Of a stretch of 64,000 nucleotides of DNA, positions 41,204-49,265 are shown one piece after another. Both the position numbers and the translations under genes were made by a program. Position 1 is the first letter of the stretch. Each line of letters starts with the position of its first letter. Source of the DNA: CAYMJV01 sp964390545 (GTDB lineage Bacteria; Desulfobacterota; BSN033; UBA1163). The DNA lies in assembly GCA_964390545.1 (NCBI GenBank), contig CAYMJV010000004.1, positions 9,901-73,900 on the forward strand, read 5' to 3'. The notes under the pieces were generated by a model. The model saw only the letters and a list, made by a program, of their open reading frames with translations, was not told where the DNA came from and made no database searches.

Positions 41204-42196
41204 TCAACAACAATCTTTCCATCGAATGCAACGGCTGAAATGGTCTCCATTGACTTGAAAGAGAGGAGGTTCCTCCTTCTTGCAATCTTCAATCATCAGA
41301 TAACACCTCGGATGGAACTTGCAGCCTACAGGGAAGTCCATAGGGTTTGGGACCTGACCTGGAATAGTATCGAGCCTCTTTTTCCTTTCCGTCAGAGAAG
41401 GAATCGAATTCATGAGCCCCCTGGTGTAGGGATTGCGCATCTCTTCAAAGATAGCTTCAATGGGACCGTATTCAAAAATCCTTCCCGCATACATCACGGC
41501 TACCCGGTCGGCTATTTCTGAGACCACTCCAAGGTCATGGGTGATCAACATCACCGCCATTCCCATCTCCCTCTGGATCTCTTTAAGCAGGCGGAGGACC
41601 TGGGCCTGAGTCGTTACATCGAGTGCCGTGGTGGGTTCGTCGGCAATCAGGAGTTTCGGTTGACAGGAAAGGGCCATAGCGATCATTGCCCTCTGCCTCA
41701 TGCCTCCGCTTAGTTGATGAGGGTAGGCATCAATCCTCGTCTCAGGAGAGGGGATTTGGACCCGATCGAGCATCTCAATCGTCCTCTTTCTGGCCTCTGT
41801 CCTGTCGACACCCTGATGGAGCGTGATGGCCTCCATGATCTGATCTCCTATGGTAAAGACCGGATTGAGCGAGGTCATCGGTTCCTGGAAGATCATGGAG
41901 ATGTCATTCCCTCTCACCCGCTCCATCTCTTTTTCTTCCAATTGCAATAGGTTCCTTCCATCGAAGAGGATCTCGCCATTGACGATTCGACCGGGCGGAG
42001 TGGGAATGAGCTTCAGGATAGAGAGGCCGGTCACGCTCTTTCCGCACCCAGATTCACCCACAAGGCTGAGGATCTCTCCCGCATGAATTTCGAAGCTGAC
42101 ATTTTCAACAGCTCTGACCACTCCGTCTTCCGTGAAGAAATGGGTGGACAGAGACCGAACTTCAAGTAGGGGGGTTTTTTGTGAAGAGGAATTCAT
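41204..42196 (-). CDS. Second peptide ABC transporter ATPase (OppD/DppD-type)
   Basis: About 330 residues from the ATG at 42196; the frame extends to 42256 only through a repeat. Motifs: Walker A GESGCGKS, FQEPMTSLNP, signature LSGGMRQR, Walker B LLIADEPTTALD, ITHDLG and the C-terminal CKFHPRCYLMIEDC. It powers the second importer with OppF. The spacers on both sides contain palindromic repeats (nested element upstream, family A downstream). Confidence 0.92.
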   Translation of the reverse strand: MNSSSQKTPLLEVRSLSTHFFTEDGVVRAVENVSFEIHAGEILSLVGESGCGKSVTGLSILKLIPTPPGRIVNGEILFDGRNLLQLEEKEMERVRGNDISMIFQEPMTSLNPVFTIGDQIMEAITLHQGVDRTEARKRTIEMLDRVQIPSPETRIDAYPHQLSGGMRQRAMIAMALSCQPKLLIADEPTTALDVTTQAQVLRLLKEIQREMGMAVMLITHDLGVVSEIADRVAVMYAGRIFEYGPIEAIFEEMRNPYTRGLMNSIPSLTERKKRLDTIPGQVPNPMDFPVGCKFHPRCYLMIEDCKKEEPPLFQVNGDHFSRCIRWKDCC

Positions 42197-42210
42197 TTTC
42201 GCTCCAAAGA

Positions 42211-42474
42211 ATGTCAAATGACAAAATCCAAATGTCAAATAAATTCCAAAACCCAAATTTCAAAACCCCTCACCCCAACCCTCTCCCCTGAGAGACTGTG
42301 TCGTAATGTCATTCTGAGGCGTTAGCCGAAGAATCTCTGTTTTCTAACTTGTTGATTCTATGAGATTCTTCACTTCGTTCAGAATGACAAACATGGCATC
42401 TCCCTCATTACGACACAGTCTCTGAGGGGAGAGGATAAAGGTGAGGAGGAAATTTGAACTTTGAGCTTTGACAT
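42211..42474. repeat. Four nested palindromes
   Basis: Layer 1: CAAAT-type arms (42211-42265 and 42447-42474). Layer 2: CCCCTCACCCCAACCCTCTCCCC-type arm (about 42266-42290) with GGGGAGAGGATAAAGGTGAGG (about 42426-42446). Layer 3: perfect 17-base arms GAGACTGTGTCGTAATG (42292-42308) and its complement (42406-42422). Layer 4: TCATTCTGAGG...GAAGAATCTC (42309-42337) with GAGATTCTTC...CAGAATGAC (42362-42388). The order implies serial insertion of one element into the centre of another. Confidence 0.8.
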
Positions 42475-42486
42475 TAATCTTATCCA

Positions 42487-43335
42487 TTATCTTCTTCCTC
42501 TTAGTCTCGGATCGAGGGCATCCCTCAACCCCTCCCCCAGCAGATTAAAGGAGAGAACGGTGACGAGAATGGCGAGCCCGGGAAAGATGGTCAACCACCA
42601 AGCATCGAAGATGTAAGTCCTCCCTTCGGTGAGGATGTTTCCCCAACTGGGAGCAGGGGGCTGAGCGCCAAATCCGAGGAAGCTCAGACCCGCTTCCACC
42701 AGAATGGCTGTGGCCACATCGAGGGTTGCGGTAACGAAGACAGGCGCGAGGGCATTCGGAAGAATGTGCCGGAAGATGATCCTGAGATCTCTCACACCAA
42801 GCGCCTGGGCCGCCTGAACAAAATCCCTCTCTCTCAAGGAGAGAAATTCTGCCCGGACGAATCTGGAAGTTCCCATCCAGGAGGTGATGCCAATGACGAA
42901 CATGACCTTCAAAAGGCTCGGGCCGAGAAGAGCGACGACGGTCAAAATGAGGAAGAAGGATGGAAAGCAGATCATGATATCGACGAAACGCATCAGAAGG
43001 GAGTCTACCCATCCACCGTAGTATCCTGCTAAGGCGCCCACGAGGATGCCGATGAGGATGGAAATGGCAACGGCGACGAATCCCACAGAAAGGGAGATCC
43101 GGGATCCGTAAAGCATCCGGCTGAAGACATCCCTCCCTAATTGATCGGTTCCTAAGACATGCTGAGAGGAGGGAGGTTGTAATTTGAGAGAGACCTCAGT
43201 CTTTCCGGGATCGTGGGGGGCCATCAAGGACGCAAAGCCCGCGATCAAAAAGGTGATCACGATGACGGCCAAACCTCCGACCGCTAATTTGTTTTTTTTG
43301 AAATATCGCCAGAAGGTTTTCTTTTGTGTGTCCAT
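42487..43335 (-). CDS. Second peptide ABC transporter permease (DppC-type)
   Basis: A 282-residue DppC/OppC permease: N-terminal helix at about residues 15-37, MAPHDPGKTEVS, GTDQLGRDVFSRMLYGSR, the EAA loop SLRERDFVQAAQALGVRD (about residue 170) and the C-terminal NLLGEGLRDALDPRLRG. Start at 43335 keeps the whole conserved N-terminus. It pairs with the DppB-type permease encoded upstream, from which it is separated by a 199-base spacer containing a palindrome rather than the few bases seen in the first operon. Confidence 0.92.
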   Translation of the reverse strand: MDTQKKTFWRYFKKNKLAVGGLAVIVITFLIAGFASLMAPHDPGKTEVSLKLQPPSSQHVLGTDQLGRDVFSRMLYGSRISLSVGFVAVAISILIGILVGALAGYYGGWVDSLLMRFVDIMICFPSFFLILTVVALLGPSLLKVMFVIGITSWMGTSRFVRAEFLSLRERDFVQAAQALGVRDLRIIFRHILPNALAPVFVTATLDVATAILVEAGLSFLGFGAQPPAPSWGNILTEGRTYIFDAWWLTIFPGLAILVTVLSFNLLGEGLRDALDPRLRGRR

Positions 43336-43383
43336 AAATTATTTCAAAATCTCAGGGTAACCTTCTCAAAGCCATTTGATTTC

Positions 43384-43530
43384 TTAACTTCAAATTCCAA
43401 ATCCCAAATTACAAATCCCAAATAAATCCCAAACCCCAATTTCCAAATAACCAAAACAATTCTTTAGAGTTTTGGAATTGGTCAACTGGAATTTATTTGT
43501 TATTTGGTGCTTGGGATTTGTAATTTTCAT
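43384..43530. repeat. Imperfect palindrome of 7-base CAAAT units (family A, copy 2)
   Basis: Left arm TTCCAAATCCCAAATTACAAATCCC and onward (about 43389-43455), right arm from GGTCAACTGGAATTTATTTG (about 43480-43525). It fills the gap between the two permease genes. Confidence 0.75.
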
Positions 43531-43534
43531 TCAT

Positions 43535-44494
43535 TTATCCATATCTTATTCTGGGATCCGCCACTCCATAAAGGATGTCGGCTATAAAATTTCCAATCAG
43601 TGTGAGGACGGCCGAAATCGTAAGAATGGTCATCACCACAGGATAGTCCCTAGCAAGCACCGCCTGATAGGCGAGTCTTCCGATTCCGGGCCAGGCGAAA
43701 ACGGTCTCGATGATAATCGAGCCACCGATCAGGCTCGGGATGAGAAATCCGAAGATGGTGATGATCGGGAGAAGGGCATTCCGAAGGCCGTGTTTATAAT
43801 AGACCGTTTCCTCAGGAACGCCTTTGGCCTTGGCCGTCCGGATGTAATCCTGGCGAATCACCTCAAGCATGCTTGAGCGAGTGTATCTGGAAACGGCCGC
43901 AATGCCACCGATCGCCATAATGATCGATGGAAGCATGAGATGCCAGAAGCGATCCAGAATGATCTCGGTCGTTGTGAAGTCCTCGGTTACAAAGGATCTC
44001 ATCCCAAGAACCGGATAACCGAAGAGTTTCACCGTGCCGAGGATGAGAAGATAGGCGAGCCAGAATCCAGGGATGGAGATTCCGAGATAGGCTCCAAAAG
44101 TCCCGAGATGATCCAAGAGGCTATACTGTCGCTTGGCTGAAAAGACACCAAGGGGGATCGCCAGAGAAAAGATGATCAGGGTGGCCACGAGATTAAGGAG
44201 AAGTGTGTTCCAGATCCTTTCCCCGATCTTTTTCAGAACCGGCCTTCCATCCTTAAAAGAGTAAAGTTTTCCCGTGACCAGGCGCTGGATCCATAAGAAA
44301 TATTGCTGATAGAGGGGTTTATCTAGGTCATAATTCTTCTTCATCTGTTCGATGATCTTAGGGGAGACTTTTGGGTCCAGGGTAAGGGCTACCGGGCTTC
44401 CGGGTGCCTGGGTGATGATCACCCAGGAGATGATGCTGATCCCGATCAGGGTGATGAACATATAAAGGATACGCTTTAGAAGGTACTGAGCCAT
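43535..44494 (-). CDS. Second peptide ABC transporter permease (DppB-type)
   Basis: A 319-residue DppB/OppB permease. The first helix is typical (LKRILYMFITLIGISIISW), followed by TQAPGSPVAL, and the EAA loop is RQDYIRTAKAKGVPE at about residue 215. The following helices keep the SIIIETVFAWPGIGRL motif. About six membrane segments are visible. It is the second gene of the operon, with a 122-base spacer carrying a palindrome between it and the binding-protein gene. Confidence 0.92.
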   Translation of the reverse strand: MAQYLLKRILYMFITLIGISIISWVIITQAPGSPVALTLDPKVSPKIIEQMKKNYDLDKPLYQQYFLWIQRLVTGKLYSFKDGRPVLKKIGERIWNTLLLNLVATLIIFSLAIPLGVFSAKRQYSLLDHLGTFGAYLGISIPGFWLAYLLILGTVKLFGYPVLGMRSFVTEDFTTTEIILDRFWHLMLPSIIMAIGGIAAVSRYTRSSMLEVIRQDYIRTAKAKGVPEETVYYKHGLRNALLPIITIFGFLIPSLIGGSIIIETVFAWPGIGRLAYQAVLARDYPVVMTILTISAVLTLIGNFIADILYGVADPRIRYG

Positions 44495-44504
44495 CTTTCC
44501 AGAA

Positions 44505-44607
44505 ACCTCAATGCAAATTGCAAATTGTAAAATGCAAAATGATAAGTGGACTAAAATTCATAAATTCAATCTGCATTTTTCAATGTTAATTTTGCAATGT
44601 TCAATGA
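44505..44607. repeat. Imperfect palindrome of 7-base TGCAAAT units (family D, copy 1)
   Basis: Left arm TGCAAAT, TGCAAAT, TGTAAAA, TGCAAAA (44512-44540), right arm CAATCTGCATTTTTCAATG and onward (44567-44607). It fills the spacer between the binding protein and permease genes. Confidence 0.7.
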
Positions 44608-44616
44608 TGTTTGATC

Positions 44617-46251
44617 CTATCTCTGCAAAACAATCTCCCGTGGAACATACCATTTGATCAGGTCATACATCAAGCCAGCCTTTTCCATTTTTATTTCCTG
44701 AAGGGTTCCTTTACCAGACCCATCTCTTTCAGCCAAGGAAAATTTTCTTTGGAGGGTGGAGATGCCAAGGGGCACATAGAGAAAGGTGTAGGGCTGGTCC
44801 TCTGCCATCAATTCATGGATCCGCCAGTAGATTTGTTTCCTCCGGTCGATGTGGTATTCCTTTCTTCCTTCCTCCCAGAGCCGATCGATCTCCGGATTGC
44901 GGTAAGAGATAAAGTTGAACCCTTTCTCAATCTGGCTGGAATGCCAGATCTCATAGGCATCCGGATCCACCGAAAGGCTCCAGCCCAGGATGCAGGCATC
45001 AAAATGTTTCACATTGATAAAGTTGCTGAGAAAAACACTCCATTCATAGAGTTCGAAGGTCACATCGATCCCGAGTTCGCGGAGTTGCCTTTGGACTAGG
45101 ACCCCGACATCCCTCCGTGTCTCATTCCCGCTGTTCGTAATGAGCGTAAAACGAAAGGGCTTCCCTTCGCGGTCCAGAATCCCATCCCCATTCGTATCTT
45201 TCCATCCAGCCTCAGCCAGAAGCTGCCGGGCTTTTTGAGGATCGTAGGGAAGAGGTTTCACATTCGGGTTCGAATACCAGAGGTGGTTGGGAAAGGGTCC
45301 GCTTGCAACGGCTCCCAAACCATAGAGGACGTACTGAACGATCTCCTCACGGTTGATTGCATGAGTGAGGGCCTGTCGGACTTTCTTGTCCTGGAAGACG
45401 GCGTGCTTTTGATTGTATCCGATATAGGTATATCCAAGGCTCGGCTGGGAGTAGGCTTTCAGGAACGGGATCTGGCTTATTCGACGATACTGATGGGGAT
45501 AGATGCCCGAATAGTCGATTCCCTGGGTCAGGATTTCCATTTCGCTAAGAGAGGTCTCGGGTATGATGCGATAGATGATCCGATCTAAAAGAGGTCTTCC
45601 CTCGAAGTATTGAGCATTGGCTTCAACGACAATCTTTTCGTCCGTAACCCACTCTACAAATCGGAATGCTCCGGTTCCGATGGGCCTTCGGTTGAAGGCC
45701 GTGGTATTGATGTCCTGCTTCTCCAACAGGTGCTTTGGGATGATTCCAATGCCCCAGCTCTCCAGGCCCGGAGAGAAGGGCTGCCGGTAGGTCACCCGGA
45801 AGGCATGAGGATCGAGCACCTCAGCTTTCTTCACCAGATCATAACTGCTTCGGCGAACGGTATTGGTCTTCTCGTCCATGATCTTGTCATAAGTAAACTT
45901 CACATCATGAGCCGTGAATTCTTTTCCGTCATGCCAGCGGACTCCCTTTCGCAGGAAGAAGGTGATCTCAGGTTCCGGTCCTTCCTTGACTTTCCAGGAC
46001 TCTGCGAGCTCGCCCACCAAGTTCTGGAGGTTCCGGTCATATTTGATCAGACCGTTGAAGACGAAACCATTGATCTCGCTCGAGGCCGAATCCTGGGCCA
46101 GGATAGGATTGAGATAGGACGCATCCCCAATCGAACTGATAACCAACTGATTCACCTTCGGGGGAGGCCGGGAGCCGACAAAGACGATGTTGATTCCCAA
46201 GAGAATGAGAAAAAGAATTGGGGAGATGAATAGGAACGTCTTGACCTTCAA
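44617..46251 (-). CDS. Second peptide ABC transporter substrate-binding protein
   Basis: A SBP_bac_5 protein of about 544 residues. The start is placed at the TTG of 46251, with AAAAGGA about eight bases upstream; the longer frame to 46287 reads through an inverted repeat. The N-terminus (MKVKTFLFISPILFLILLGI) is a signal or anchor. Family motifs: LVISSIGDASYLNPIL, FFLRKGVRWHDGKEFTAHDV, RQALTHAINREEIVQYV and the late ILGWSLSVDPDAYEIWHSSQ. The ligand is unknown. It is the first gene of the second importer operon. Its sequence is not close to the first binding protein, so the two systems probably take different ligands. Confidence 0.92.
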   Translation of the reverse strand: MKVKTFLFISPILFLILLGINIVFVGSRPPPKVNQLVISSIGDASYLNPILAQDSASSEINGFVFNGLIKYDRNLQNLVGELAESWKVKEGPEPEITFFLRKGVRWHDGKEFTAHDVKFTYDKIMDEKTNTVRRSSYDLVKKAEVLDPHAFRVTYRQPFSPGLESWGIGIIPKHLLEKQDINTTAFNRRPIGTGAFRFVEWVTDEKIVVEANAQYFEGRPLLDRIIYRIIPETSLSEMEILTQGIDYSGIYPHQYRRISQIPFLKAYSQPSLGYTYIGYNQKHAVFQDKKVRQALTHAINREEIVQYVLYGLGAVASGPFPNHLWYSNPNVKPLPYDPQKARQLLAEAGWKDTNGDGILDREGKPFRFTLITNSGNETRRDVGVLVQRQLRELGIDVTFELYEWSVFLSNFINVKHFDACILGWSLSVDPDAYEIWHSSQIEKGFNFISYRNPEIDRLWEEGRKEYHIDRRKQIYWRIHELMAEDQPYTFLYVPLGISTLQRKFSLAERDGSGKGTLQEIKMEKAGLMYDLIKWYVPREIVLQR

Positions 46252-46280
46252 GAAAATGATCCTTTTGACAGTGAGATTCT

Positions 46281-46345
46281 GAACCAAGTTCAGGATGACA
46301 ATAACAGTTTTATTTTTCTGTCATCCCGAATTTATTTCGGGATCT
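46281..46345. repeat. Inverted repeat of the TCATCC...GGATGA type (family E, copy 1)
   Basis: GAACCAAGTTCAGGATGAC and then TCATCCCGAATTTATTTCGGGAT (a hairpin of its own) just upstream of the second binding-protein gene. Related sequence occurs at 56718-56780. Confidence 0.65.
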
Positions 46346-46495
46346 TGATTTTGGGTCAGCCTATTTTATTCGAATGACTTCTTTTATCCCCATTATACAC
46401 ATTTTCGATCGCAGAAGCATCAGAGTATCCAACAACTATCTTTTTTATTTCTAAATCCGCAATCCGCATTCTGCACTCCACATTCCGCATTGTTT

Positions 46496-47194
46496 CTATC
46501 GGCTTGTCACCAGAACCTTAAACCCCATCTGGGAGAGTTTTTCTGCAGTGCCTAAGGCTTCTTCTCTCGTTTCGAACTGTCCGACCCTGACCCGATGATA
46601 TTTCTGGGTAAGGGTCTCCATCGTGGTGACATGGACATTGTCAAAACTTTTTCGCAACTGCTCTGCCAGTCTCTGGGCATTGCCCTCGTCAGCGAAGGAA
46701 CCTACTTGAAGTGTAAATCGTTCAACCTGTTCAACGACCGGGCCGATGGCTTCCACCTTGACATAGGCGGTTCCCTTTTCATACATCCCAATGATCTGTG
46801 CAGCGGCATAAGAAAGGTCGATGATCCGATCTTTAACAAAAGGGCCCCGGTCGTTCACTTTCAACTCAACCGATTTACCGTTCTCTATATGGGTGACCAT
46901 CACCATGGTGCCTAGAGGAAAAGTATTGTGGGCACAAGTGAGTTGGTACATATCATAGACCTCACCGCTTGAAGTCGGTTTCCCATGGAAATCTTTCCCA
47001 TACCAAGACGCAATCCCATATTGAACGGCTTGAGCCGCCTCTTTCTTGACCATTTTCTGCTCCGAAGGAGGTATCCGCCTTTCCACAGAGACGAGGCGTT
47101 TGGACGCGCAGGCAAGTAAGATTGAGAGAGAGAAGATGAATAGAACAGTGAAACATGTAAAATTTTGAATCGAAAACTTAAAGTTCTTTTCCAT
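46496..47194 (-). CDS. rlpA: RlpA-family lipoprotein with SPOR domain
   Basis: A 232-residue lipoprotein: signal with lipobox L-L-A-C, a double-psi beta-barrel RlpA domain (GIASWYGKDFHGKPTSSGEVYD, LPLGT-like FPLGTMVMV, and the catalytic-type VNDRGPFVKDRIIDLSYAAA; His and Asp of the lytic site present) and a C-terminal SPOR domain (about residues 155-230, FTLQVGSFADEGNAQRLAEQL) that binds denuded septal glycan. RlpA is a lytic transglycosylase in some species. It starts three bases from the end of the radical SAM gene. Confidence 0.9.
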   Translation of the reverse strand: MEKNFKFSIQNFTCFTVLFIFSLSILLACASKRLVSVERRIPPSEQKMVKKEAAQAVQYGIASWYGKDFHGKPTSSGEVYDMYQLTCAHNTFPLGTMVMVTHIENGKSVELKVNDRGPFVKDRIIDLSYAAAQIIGMYEKGTAYVKVEAIGPVVEQVERFTLQVGSFADEGNAQRLAEQLRKSFDNVHVTTMETLTQKYHRVRVGQFETREEALGTAEKLSQMGFKVLVTSR

Positions 47195-47197
47195 TCA

Positions 47198-48346
47198 TCA
47201 TCCCCCTACATCCCCCTTTATAAAAGGGGGAATGAGATATCCTCCCCTCCCTTTACTAAAGGGAGGCCGGGAGAGATTATAGCGGGTACCGCCAAAATAA
47301 TACAGATCCCTTCTACGGATGGAAACCCTTCCTCGCTGGTTTTGGAGGACAAGCATCCCCCTCGGGATATCTTCGCGAATTTGGATAGTAATCTCTTCCA
47401 GTTGAAATTGCTCTCTTAACTTAAGAATATTTCCATTTCGCTGGCCCCTCAGGTTCGAAACCTCTTTAGGATGGCAGAGGAAAAGGACATGGGATCCTCC
47501 TGAATTGTTGTGGAGAAGATGGTTGGCCATGTCAAAAGCGATTTCCGAATCGACAAGCTGATGAAGAGCAGGGTGATAGGGTCCTACGAGGAAATGCTCT
47601 TCCAAACCCTGAGTGGGCTGCAGACCAATTCGCGCCACCCGAATCCCGGATCTTTCCAATGTAAGCAATCCCTTTTTAAGCCAGCGAATCGTCTCTTCTA
47701 AAGAGAGAGGGACATATCCTCCGGCCTCCCATAGGATTTGAAGGGGAGCCCCTCTGAGAACCAGGGTGGGGTGAATTCTCAAGAAATTGGGTTTGAGGTC
47801 GATGACCCGATCGATGGTTTCAAGAAAAAGTTCGTAAGTATCTCCAGGAAGTCCGATCATCAACTGTAATCCAACCTCGAAGCCACATTGTTTTAATCGT
47901 GACGTGGCAGAAAGGATATCCGCTACAGAGTGGCCTCTCCGGGAAAGAGAGAGAACTTCATCGATCATCGATTGGGCTCCAATCTCAACTGTTTTCACGC
48001 CATATTCTTTGAGCAGGGAGAGTGCCCCTTCATCCAGAGCATCGGGGCGTGTCGAGATGCGAACGGAGTCGATCAAGCCCGAGGTGAGAAACGGCCGAAC
48101 CGCTTCCAGATAACGAATCTGGCCTTTCTTACCGATCGCCGTAAAACTTCCACCATAGAAAGCAATCTGTTTCTCTCTCGCCCCATTGGAGGGTAGTCCT
48201 TTCGTGGAATCCTCTATAAGCTTTTGAACGAAAAGAGGGGAAGGAACTTCTTCGGCTGTCACCCTTTGGTTGCAGAAGAGGCAGCGCTGACGGCAACCCA
48301 GATTGGGCAAAAAAATGGGAATAATGATTGGGGTCACATTTTTCAT
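47198..48346 (-). CDS. Radical SAM protein, Elp3/YhcC-like
   Basis: A 382-residue radical SAM enzyme. The cluster motif is GCRQRCLFCNQ (CxxxCxxC-type spacing near residue 18), followed by FYGGSFTAIGKKGQ, ISTRPDALDEGAL, VEIGAQSM and GLQLMIGLPGD. It resembles the YhcC/Elp3-like group with unknown substrate. The last 25 residues (from about PPFSKGRGGY) are encoded by palindromic repeat family F, so the ancestral end lies earlier. The rnc gene is upstream with a 190-base spacer holding more repeats. Confidence 0.85.
   Translation of the reverse strand: MKNVTPIIIPIFLPNLGCRQRCLFCNQRVTAEEVPSPLFVQKLIEDSTKGLPSNGAREKQIAFYGGSFTAIGKKGQIRYLEAVRPFLTSGLIDSVRISTRPDALDEGALSLLKEYGVKTVEIGAQSMIDEVLSLSRRGHSVADILSATSRLKQCGFEVGLQLMIGLPGDTYELFLETIDRVIDLKPNFLRIHPTLVLRGAPLQILWEAGGYVPLSLEETIRWLKKGLLTLERSGIRVARIGLQPTQGLEEHFLVGPYHPALHQLVDSEIAFDMANHLLHNNSGGSHVLFLCHPKEVSNLRGQRNGNILKLREQFQLEEITIQIREDIPRGMLVLQNQRGRVSIRRRDLYYFGGTRYNLSRPPFSKGRGGYLIPPFIKGDVGG
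47203..47275. repeat. Pair of hairpins of the CCCCCTTT type (family F, copy 1)
   Basis: CCCCCTTT/AAAGGGGG (47212-47230) and a perfect CCTCCCTTTA/TAAAGGGAGG (47246-47266). Both lie within the end of the radical SAM gene and supply the peptide PPFSKGRGGYLIPPFIKG. Confidence 0.75.
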
Positions 48347-48372
48347 GAGACGTTAGTATAATAGAAGCACCC

Positions 48373-48575
48373 TAAAATCCCAATAACCAAATCCCAAGCT
48401 CCAAATAAATTCCAATCACCTAATCAAAATGACCAATGATGGATTTCAAATCCCTCCAACCCCCTTTTCTAAAGGGGGGGCGAGGGGGGATTATTGATTT
48501 TCAGGCTTCGAGGGTGGCCATGCGGCCATGATTAATTTATTTGTTATCTGGTGCTTGGGATTTGGTGCTTATTTC
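48373..48575. repeat. Family A palindrome interrupted by a family F palindrome
   Basis: Left CAAAT-unit arm 48373-48433 and right arm 48535-48575. Between them is AATCCCTCCAACCCCC...GGGGGGGCGAGGGGGGATT (48448-48492). One palindrome therefore sits inside another. The right arm encodes the last residues of ribonuclease III. Confidence 0.75.
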
Positions 48576-49265
48576 TTCCAGGGCTTTTTTTGCTGCTTCC
48601 TGTTCAGCTTCCTTTTTACTCTTTCCCCATCCGATCCCCTTCACCTCTCCTCCAACGGAGACGGAGGCCTGGAATCGTTTATCGTGGTCCGGCCCCTCCT
48701 CCTGCAAGACCTGATATTTGGGAGACCGTCCTTGGGTTCGTTGAGCCTGTTCTTGAAGGAGGCTTTTGTAATCATTAAAAAGAAGGGGTGGGATTTCAGC
48801 TTGAAGATAGGGTCCGAGGTGATGCTGGAGCACCTCCAAGGTTCGATCAAATCCTGAATCCGTATAGATCGCTCCAATCAGAGCTTCATAGGTGTTCGCT
48901 AAGATGGAAGATTTCTTCCTTCCACCATCGATGAGTTCGCTTTTTCCAAGAAGGAGATGATCTTCCAATCGAATTTCTTTGGAGAGATGTGCGAGCGAAC
49001 TCCGCTTCACGAGGTGGGCTCTCCGCATGGAGAGAATCCCTTCATGGGCTTCGGGAAAGGTTTTAAGGAGAAGGTGGCTTACAACGAGGTTGAGGACGGC
49101 ATCCCCCAGAAATTCTAAGACCTCATTCGATTCTTTTACCGGCGTGTTGGTCTGATGAATAAATGACTTATGAGTCAGCGCCTGGTCCAACCATTCGATC
49201 TGATCGAATTGATAACCCAGACGGGCCTCCAATTCTTTTAAAGAAGTGAACCTCTCTTCATCCAT
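48537..49265 (-). CDS. rnc: Ribonuclease III
   Basis: A 242-residue RNase III. The catalytic signature NEVLEFLGDAVLNLVVS (about residues 44-60) and the second acid cluster NTYEALIGAIYTDSG (about 118-131) are intact, followed by a double-stranded RNA-binding domain (YKSLLQEQAQ... GKSKKEAEQEAAKKALEE, about 160-235). It cleaves double-stranded RNA in rRNA processing. The last ten residues (STKSQAPDNK) come from a CAAAT-unit repeat. It overlaps mtaB by eight bases, so the two are co-translated. Confidence 0.95.
   Translation of the reverse strand: MDEERFTSLKELEARLGYQFDQIEWLDQALTHKSFIHQTNTPVKESNEVLEFLGDAVLNLVVSHLLLKTFPEAHEGILSMRRAHLVKRSSLAHLSKEIRLEDHLLLGKSELIDGGRKKSSILANTYEALIGAIYTDSGFDRTLEVLQHHLGPYLQAEIPPLLFNDYKSLLQEQAQRTQGRSPKYQVLQEEGPDHDKRFQASVSVGGEVKGIGWGKSKKEAEQEAAKKALEEISTKSQAPDNK

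Noticed and set aside
40978..41292. N-terminal extension of 105 residues on the OppF-type protein
   Set aside because: Encoded by an intergenic CAAAT-unit palindrome; the ATPase domain begins right after the ATG at 40977.
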